A DNA stretch of 37,130 nucleotides from an uncultured Muribaculaceae bacterium (GTDB lineage: Bacteria; Bacteroidota; Bacteroidia; Bacteroidales; Muribaculaceae). Of the stretch, positions 32,179-37,130 are shown piece after piece. Below the pieces are notes generated by a model. That model was not told the DNA's origin. It saw only the letters and a program-made list of their open reading frames with translations, and did no database searches. A program made the position numbers and the translations under genes. Within the stretch, counting starts at the first letter, position 1; each line of letters begins with the position of its first letter. The DNA lies in assembly GCA_948788915.1 (NCBI GenBank), contig CAQFOZ010000025.1:1-37130 (forward strand), in the 5' to 3' direction.

Positions 32179-32550
32179 ATGACTCAATTGCTGGTGATAG
32201 GCAATGGCGCATTGTCGATAACCGCGGTTCTTACCGGTATTGTTTTGGTTTTCGCGGCTCTGTTGATAGCCAAATTGATTTCTCCCCGGTCGTTCTCAGT
32301 TCGCAAGGCGGAACCGTATGAGTGCGGTATTCCAACAAGAGGGGAATCCATGATTCAGTTTAAAGCTGGATATTACATCTTTGCAATTTTGTTCCTCGTG
32401 TTTGATGTCGAGACCATATTTCTATGGCCTTGGTCTGTTGTCATGAAAGGACTCGGGGTGCAGGGAATCCTTTGTATTGCAATATTTATGTTTGTATTGA
32501 TCTTAGGCCTTGCATATGCATGGAAGAAAGGAGCGTTGAAATGGGAATAG
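32179..32550 (+). CDS. nuoA: NADH-quinone oxidoreductase subunit A
   Basis: This small membrane subunit of complex I has 123 residues and three hydrophobic helices (about 10-35, 58-85 and 90-118). The conserved loop KAEPYECGIP lies between helices 1 and 2, and FDVETIFLWPW lies at helix 2. It is first in the operon, after a strong promoter. It overlaps nuoB by 10 bp. Confidence 0.95.
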   Translation: MTQLLVIGNGALSITAVLTGIVLVFAALLIAKLISPRSFSVRKAEPYECGIPTRGESMIQFKAGYYIFAILFLVFDVETIFLWPWSVVMKGLGVQGILCIAIFMFVLILGLAYAWKKGALKWE

Positions 32551-33155
32551 ACAATATCAAAAGCATGAAGCGCGAGGACTTCAAGGACAATGAATATATT
32601 GATAAACTTGTAGAAGAGCTTAACGCTTCAGGTGCTAATGTAGTAGTTGGAAAGCTTGACCAGTTGATCGACTGGGGTATCTCAAATTCTTTGTGGCCAC
32701 TTTGTTTCGGCACAAGTTGTTGTGCAATCGAATTTATGAGTCTCGGCGCTGCACGCTACGACATGGCCCGTTTCGGGTTTGAGGTGGCTCGTAATTCACC
32801 GCGTCAGGCAGACTATATCATGGTTCAGGGAACAATTGTGCATCGTATGGCTCCGGCAATGCGTCGTTTGTACGAGCAGTTGGCCGAACCTAAATATGTA
32901 ATAGCTTGCGGCGGTTGTGCTGTTTCAGGAGGACCTTTCAAGAATTCATATTGTGTTGTTCCGGGCGTGGACAAAATTCTTCCGGTGGATGTGTATATTC
33001 CCGGATGCCCTCCCCGTCCAGAAGCAATGTTCTACGGACTGATGCAGCTGCAACGCAAAATTAAAGTGCAGAAATTCTTTGGCGGTGTTAACCGTAAAGA
33101 GAAAATCGAAGAGTTTTTTGCTGCTCATCCCGAAGAGAGAGGAGAGATTGGATAA
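32541..33155 (+). CDS. nuoB: NADH-quinone oxidoreductase subunit B
   Basis: This peripheral complex I subunit carries the N2 iron-sulfur cluster. The ligands are visible: the tandem Cys60-Cys61 (GTSCCAIEF), Cys126 (CGGCAVSGG) and Cys156 (PGCPPRPE). The frame is open from 32424 inside nuoA, but the ATG at 32541 gives the normal 204-residue protein. It is preceded by AGGAG (32529-32533), a rare Shine-Dalgarno match for this lineage, so the start is well supported. The end is 32 bp before nuoCD. Confidence 0.96.
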   Translation: MGIDNIKSMKREDFKDNEYIDKLVEELNASGANVVVGKLDQLIDWGISNSLWPLCFGTSCCAIEFMSLGAARYDMARFGFEVARNSPRQADYIMVQGTIVHRMAPAMRRLYEQLAEPKYVIACGGCAVSGGPFKNSYCVVPGVDKILPVDVYIPGCPPRPEAMFYGLMQLQRKIKVQKFFGGVNRKEKIEEFFAAHPEERGEIG

Positions 33156-33187
33156 TAAATCACCAATATTTGAAGAAATAGTTAATA

Positions 33188-34819
33188 ATGAGTGATATTA
33201 AGACTATAATTGGCAAAGTTTGTCCCTCGGCTACATTTGAAGAATCCGATGGCTTGTTGATTAATGTGCCCGAAAAGGACTGGCATGCATTGGCTGCGCA
33301 TCTGAAGGATGACAAGGATCTTGATTTCGATGTCCTTACCGCTGTGGTAGGTATGGATTGGAAAGAGACTATAGGTGTGATTTATTATCTTACATCCACT
33401 TCTCATGATTGGGATGTGATTTCCGTAAAGGTTGTATGCGAAGATCGGGACAATGCTTATATACATACAGTCAGTGATCTGTGGAAAGTAGCTGATTTCC
33501 AAGAACGAGAGGTGTACGATATGTTTGGAATCAAATTTATCAACCATCCCGATATGCGACGTTTCTTCCTTCGCAATGATTGGGTTGGCCACCCTCTTAG
33601 GAAAGATTATGACGCGAATCCCGAATTGAATCCCATCCGTCTTGATGATGAGGTAAATGAGGATGATTCGCGCATTTTTACGTTGGATGAAAATGGCAAA
33701 GTTGTTGAAAATCCCACAAAGGTTTTTAATGAAGATGATTATGTGGTAAACATCGGTCCCCAGCATCCTTCAACACACGGTGTGATGCGATTCCGGACCG
33801 CCCTTGACGGAGAGGTAATCAAAAAGGTAGATATTACATCCGGATATATTCACAGAGGAATTGAGAAGCTTACAGAAGGGCTGACCTATCCGCAAATACT
33901 TCATTTTACGGACAGAATGGACTATATGTCCGCACACCAGAACCGTCATTGCCTGTGTATGTGTATTGAGAAGGCTCTTGGAATCGAAGTCCCGCGCCGT
34001 GCACAGGTGATTCGTACAATGATGGATGAATTGATGAGAATCTCTTCCCATCTTCTTTCATTCGGTTGTACGGCTATGGATCTTGGTGCTACAACTGCAT
34101 TCTTTTATGGTTTCCGTGAACGGGAACTTGTGCTTGATATATTTGAAAAGACATGCGGGGCGCGAATGTCAATGAACTATAATGTAATTGGCGGTGTAAT
34201 TGCTGATCTTCATTCCGATTTTGTAAAGGATGTTAAGCACCTTATCTCAATTATGCCCGATCGTCTTAAGGAATACCACAAGTTGTTCTCCGGTAATCTG
34301 ATTGCAAAGAATCGTATGAAAGGGGTAGGTATCCTTACAAAAGAAAATGCGATTAATTATGCTGTGACAGGTCCGAGCGGACGTGGTTCAAACTGGAGTT
34401 GTGACTGCCGGAAGAAACATCCCTATGCAGTGTATGATGAAGTAGAATTTGACGAGGTTCTTGAGACAGGTTGCGATTCTTATTCTCGCTATATGGTGAG
34501 AATGAAAGAGATAGAGCAGAGTTGCCGCATTCTTGAACAACTTGTTGACAAAATACCGGAGGGTGATATTCGTGCACAAGTGCCTAAAATCATAAAATTG
34601 CCTGCCGGAAGATGGTACCAGCAGGTTGAGGCAAGTCGCGGCACATTCGGTGTTTATATCGAATCGACAGGTGAGAAAACACCTTATCGTGTGCATTTCC
34701 AAAGTCCCTGCTTCAATCTGGTGGGCGTAATGGATCTCTGTTGTACAGGATTCATGATTGCTGACCTGATTACAATTGGTGCAGCTCTTGATTTCGTGAT
34801 TCCTGATATCGACAGATAA
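33188..34819 (+). CDS. nuoCD: NADH-quinone oxidoreductase fused subunits C and D
   Basis: The 543-residue protein joins NuoC (about 1-150, with YDMFGIKFINHPDMRRF and WVGHPLRKDYD) to NuoD (from about residue 185, with NIGPQHPSTHGVMR). NuoD lines the quinone pocket next to NuoB. Its conserved segments (HRGIEKL, then DRMDYMSAHQNRH) are intact. Fusion of C and D is normal in Bacteroidetes complex I. It lies 32 bp after nuoB and 46 bp before nuoH. Confidence 0.95.
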   Translation: MSDIKTIIGKVCPSATFEESDGLLINVPEKDWHALAAHLKDDKDLDFDVLTAVVGMDWKETIGVIYYLTSTSHDWDVISVKVVCEDRDNAYIHTVSDLWKVADFQEREVYDMFGIKFINHPDMRRFFLRNDWVGHPLRKDYDANPELNPIRLDDEVNEDDSRIFTLDENGKVVENPTKVFNEDDYVVNIGPQHPSTHGVMRFRTALDGEVIKKVDITSGYIHRGIEKLTEGLTYPQILHFTDRMDYMSAHQNRHCLCMCIEKALGIEVPRRAQVIRTMMDELMRISSHLLSFGCTAMDLGATTAFFYGFRERELVLDIFEKTCGARMSMNYNVIGGVIADLHSDFVKDVKHLISIMPDRLKEYHKLFSGNLIAKNRMKGVGILTKENAINYAVTGPSGRGSNWSCDCRKKHPYAVYDEVEFDEVLETGCDSYSRYMVRMKEIEQSCRILEQLVDKIPEGDIRAQVPKIIKLPAGRWYQQVEASRGTFGVYIESTGEKTPYRVHFQSPCFNLVGVMDLCCTGFMIADLITIGAALDFVIPDIDR

Positions 34820-34865
34820 GATTTTAATAATTGAAACAACAATAATCCGAACATAGATAGACATT

Positions 34866-35942
34866 ATGTTTAATTTTGGAAACTGGACATCAGCATTCAA
34901 CGAACTCCTTCTCGGTGTGATGCCGCAGTGGGCTGCAACAGTGATTGAATGTGTGTTAATAGGCGTGCTTGTGCTTTTGGCTTATACAGTGCTGGCTCTG
35001 TTCTATATTCTTTATGAACGAAAGCTTTGTGCTTGGTTCCAATGCCGTCTCGGTCCTATGCGTGTAGGTAAATGGGGTTTGCTTCAGGTTTTTGCCGACA
35101 TGTTCAAGATCTTGATCAAGGAACTTATTTGCCTGAAAGGGACAGACCGCTTCCTTTTTAAGCTTGCCCCTTACATCATCATCACTTCTTCTGTGACGAT
35201 GCTCGCGTGTTTGCCGTGGGGTAACGGACTTCAGATAATAGATTGGAACATAGGAATATTCTTTATTCTCGCAGTCTCTTCAGTCGGAGTCCTGGGTATA
35301 TTGCTTGCAGGATGGTCATCAAACAATAAGTATACGTTAATCGGTGCGATGCGAAGTGGTGCGCAGATGATCAGTTATGAACTGTCATTAGGACTGTCTC
35401 TTATTACCATCTGTGTTTTGGCCGGCACAATGAATATCAGTGAGCTTGTAGCGGCTCAGGATAATGCCTGGTTTATCTTTAGCGGACACATTCCGGCTAT
35501 AATCGCGTTTATTATATACGTAATTGCCGCGACTGCGGAAACAAACAGAGGACCGTTCGATCTTCCCGAAGCCGAACATGAGCTTACTGCCGGTTATCAC
35601 ACAGAGTATTCAGGTATTCATTTCGGATTCTTCTATCTCGCAGAATATTTGAACCTCTTTATTGTTTCGGGAATTGCAAGTCTTATGTTCCTTGGAGGAT
35701 GGATGCCTTTGCATATCCCCGGATGGGACGGGTTTAATGAAGTAATGAACTACATTCCTTCCATAGTATGGTTTATTGGAAAGGCATTCTTTATTTCGTT
35801 CGTCATTATCTGGTTCAAATGGACATTCCCCCGTGTGAGAATAGACCAGATGCTTGCTTTCGAATGGAAATATCTGATGCCGTTCTCTTTGGCAAATCTT
35901 GTTCTGATGGCAGTATGTGTCGCTCTAGGATGGCACTTCTAA
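34866..35942 (+). CDS. nuoH: NADH-quinone oxidoreductase subunit H
   Basis: This complex I membrane subunit links the peripheral arm to the proton-pumping arm. The 358-residue protein has about eight hydrophobic helices. It contains the family signatures YERKLCAWFQCRLGPMRVG near residue 50 and AATAETNRGPFDLPEAEHEL near 225-245. The C-terminus is complete. Family gene order would place nuoI next, but atpD begins 52 bp downstream. The intact 3' end means any rearrangement fell exactly between genes. Confidence 0.95.
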   Translation: MFNFGNWTSAFNELLLGVMPQWAATVIECVLIGVLVLLAYTVLALFYILYERKLCAWFQCRLGPMRVGKWGLLQVFADMFKILIKELICLKGTDRFLFKLAPYIIITSSVTMLACLPWGNGLQIIDWNIGIFFILAVSSVGVLGILLAGWSSNNKYTLIGAMRSGAQMISYELSLGLSLITICVLAGTMNISELVAAQDNAWFIFSGHIPAIIAFIIYVIAATAETNRGPFDLPEAEHELTAGYHTEYSGIHFGFFYLAEYLNLFIVSGIASLMFLGGWMPLHIPGWDGFNEVMNYIPSIVWFIGKAFFISFVIIWFKWTFPRVRIDQMLAFEWKYLMPFSLANLVLMAVCVALGWHF

Positions 35943-35994
35943 TATAAAATTTAACTCTACAGAATATTCTAACGCAATAACAACACAATAAGAT

Positions 35995-37130
35995 ATGAGC
36001 GCAAATTACGGAATAGTGACTCAGGTAATCGGTCCTGTGATTGACGTATCGTTTGAAGGCGGAAAGGATAATATCCCTCCAATATATACTGCCCTCAAAG
36101 TAGAACGCGACAACGGCGAGGAACTTATCCTTGAAGTTGAGCAGCACATCGGTGAAGATACTGTTAGATGTGTGGCCATGGAAAGTACCGATGGTGTTCG
36201 CAGAGGTGTAAAGGTTATGAATCTTGATCGCCCTATTGCCGTGCCCACGGGAAATCAGATTAAGGGTCGTCTGCTCAATGTGATTGGAGAGCCGATTGAT
36301 ATGCTCGGGGAAATTAACCGTGACAATTTGCGCCCGATACATCAGCCGGCTCCGGGTTTTGATGATCTCGCAATATCACAAGAAATCTTGTATACCGGTA
36401 TTAAGGTAATAGACTTGCTTGAACCTTACTCAAAGGGTGGTAAAATTGGTCTGTTCGGTGGTGCCGGTGTGGGAAAAACTGTGTTGATTATGGAGCTTAT
36501 CAATAATATTGCCAAAGGGCACGACGGTTATTCCGTGTTCACAGGTGTTGGTGAGCGTACTCGTGAAGGTAATGACTTGCTCCGCGAGATGATTGAGAGC
36601 GGTGTAATCAAATATGGTAAAAAATTTGAAGAAGGTCTTGAGAAAGGGGAATGGAACCTTGATGCTGTCGATCCCGAATCTCTGGCAAAGTCTCAATCAA
36701 CTCTTGTGTTTGGTCAGATGAATGAACCACCGGGTGCTCGTCTTCGTGTGGCTTTGTCTGGTCTTACCGTTGCGGAGCAGTTCCGCGATAACGATGGCGG
36801 AGGAAAAGAGGTATTGCTCTTTATTGACAATATATTCCGATTCACTCAGGCTGGTTCTGAGGTTTCAGCTTTGCTTGGCCGAATGCCCTCAGCTGTGGGA
36901 TACCAGCCAACTCTTTCTTCAGAGATGGGTGCCCTTCAGGAACGAATTACATCAACCAAGCAAGGTAGCATTACTTCTGTGCAGGCTATTTATGTGCCGG
37001 CTGACGACTTGACTGACCCCGCTCCAGCCACAACCTTCAGCTTCCTTGATGCGACAACCGTATTGAGTCGAAAGATTGCAGAGTTAGGTATATACCCGGC
37101 TGTGGATCCGTTGGATTCAACATCACGAAT
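35995..37130 (+). CDS. atpD: ATP synthase F1 subunit beta (partial, runs off window)
   Basis: The frame is open from the ATG at 35995 (MSANYGIVTQVIGPVIDV) to the window edge, about 378 codons of a normal total near 500. It carries the Walker A loop GGAGVGKT (155-162), the GVGERTREGNDL segment, the Walker B strand VLLFIDNIFRF, and the SALLGRMPSAVGYQPTL block. It is the catalytic subunit of F1-ATPase. In Bacteroidetes, atpD commonly starts the ATP synthase operon, which fits its position as the first atp gene here. No Bacteroidetes promoter was found in the 52-bp gap after nuoH, so it may be read from the nuo transcript. Confidence 0.97.
   Translation, partial: MSANYGIVTQVIGPVIDVSFEGGKDNIPPIYTALKVERDNGEELILEVEQHIGEDTVRCVAMESTDGVRRGVKVMNLDRPIAVPTGNQIKGRLLNVIGEPIDMLGEINRDNLRPIHQPAPGFDDLAISQEILYTGIKVIDLLEPYSKGGKIGLFGGAGVGKTVLIMELINNIAKGHDGYSVFTGVGERTREGNDLLREMIESGVIKYGKKFEEGLEKGEWNLDAVDPESLAKSQSTLVFGQMNEPPGARLRVALSGLTVAEQFRDNDGGGKEVLLFIDNIFRFTQAGSEVSALLGRMPSAVGYQPTLSSEMGALQERITSTKQGSITSVQAIYVPADDLTDPAPATTFSFLDATTVLSRKIAELGIYPAVDPLDSTSR

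Noticed and set aside
32424..32540. N-terminal extension of nuoB within nuoA
   Set aside because: The extra 39 residues are a frame-shifted reading of nuoA. The ATG at 32541 has an AGGAG site and gives the family length.
33188..34819. nuoC-nuoD fusion as a novelty
   Set aside because: The fusion is usual in Bacteroidetes complex I and needs no special explanation.
36722..37012. 96-codon plus-strand frame near the window end
   Set aside because: It is a shifted-frame reading of atpD, whose own frame stays open to the window edge with all family motifs.
1..37130. CRISPR arrays, tRNA genes and metabolite riboswitches
   Set aside because: No regularly spaced short repeats, cloverleaf-like sequences or recognised riboswitch cores were seen by eye; ribBA lacks room for an FMN leader.

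Overview
The window reads as a chromosomal segment of a gut-type Bacteroidales bacterium, most likely Muribaculaceae-like. Supporting signs are Bacteroidetes-type promoters (TAnnTTTG at -7), almost no Shine-Dalgarno sequences, a fused nuoCD gene, a DUF3822-rsmD pair, a TonB-dependent receptor beside a lipoprotein, and many exported proteins with Bacteroidales family signatures. The family-level assignment is inference; no 16S sequence is present.

Layout. 1-83: the 3' end of a 5S rRNA and its terminator, closing an rRNA operon. 215-1366: a secreted protein with a sorting-domain-like C-terminus. 1667-9910: a seven-gene co-directional run with a promoter at its head: ansA, a DUF3822 gene, rsmD, ribBA, an exported S9 peptidase, an exported DUF1460 protein and ispE. 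10098-12010: grpE-dnaJ, closed by a strong terminator. 12153-12704: an ECF sigma factor.

12705-19455 is an accessory block. It holds two AT-rich minus-strand nuclease-like genes (CoiA-like and DUF1016/YhcG-like), a 707-bp gene-free stretch, and a two-gene cassette (FAD-dependent oxidoreductase plus secreted calcineurin-like phosphoesterase). The cassette is bracketed by two near-identical copies, in the same orientation, of a roughly 107-bp hairpin element (15329-15435 and 19181-19289). The block seems to separate the sigma factor from a membrane protein and a Spy-like periplasmic protein (19456-20395) that usually follow such a sigma gene directly. A very large alpha-2-macroglobulin-like protein follows (20466-26213).

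26291-28394 (minus): rnz and an exported SGNH hydrolase. Divergent from these are a TonB-dependent receptor and a lipoprotein (28620-31838). 32179-35942: a complex I operon nuoA-nuoB-nuoCD-nuoH. 35995 to the window end: atpD (F1 beta subunit, open at the edge), in the place where nuoI would be expected.

Most notable observations: the duplicated hairpin element around the oxidoreductase/phosphoesterase cassette; the apparent splitting of a sigma/anti-sigma operon; the nuoH-atpD junction; and three conserved proteins lacking signature residues (DnaJ zinc-site Cys replaced by Asp, DUF1460 catalytic Cys replaced by Glu, A2M without its thioester motif). No single complete novel system is demonstrated. 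The accessory block at 12.7-19.4 kb is the best candidate.
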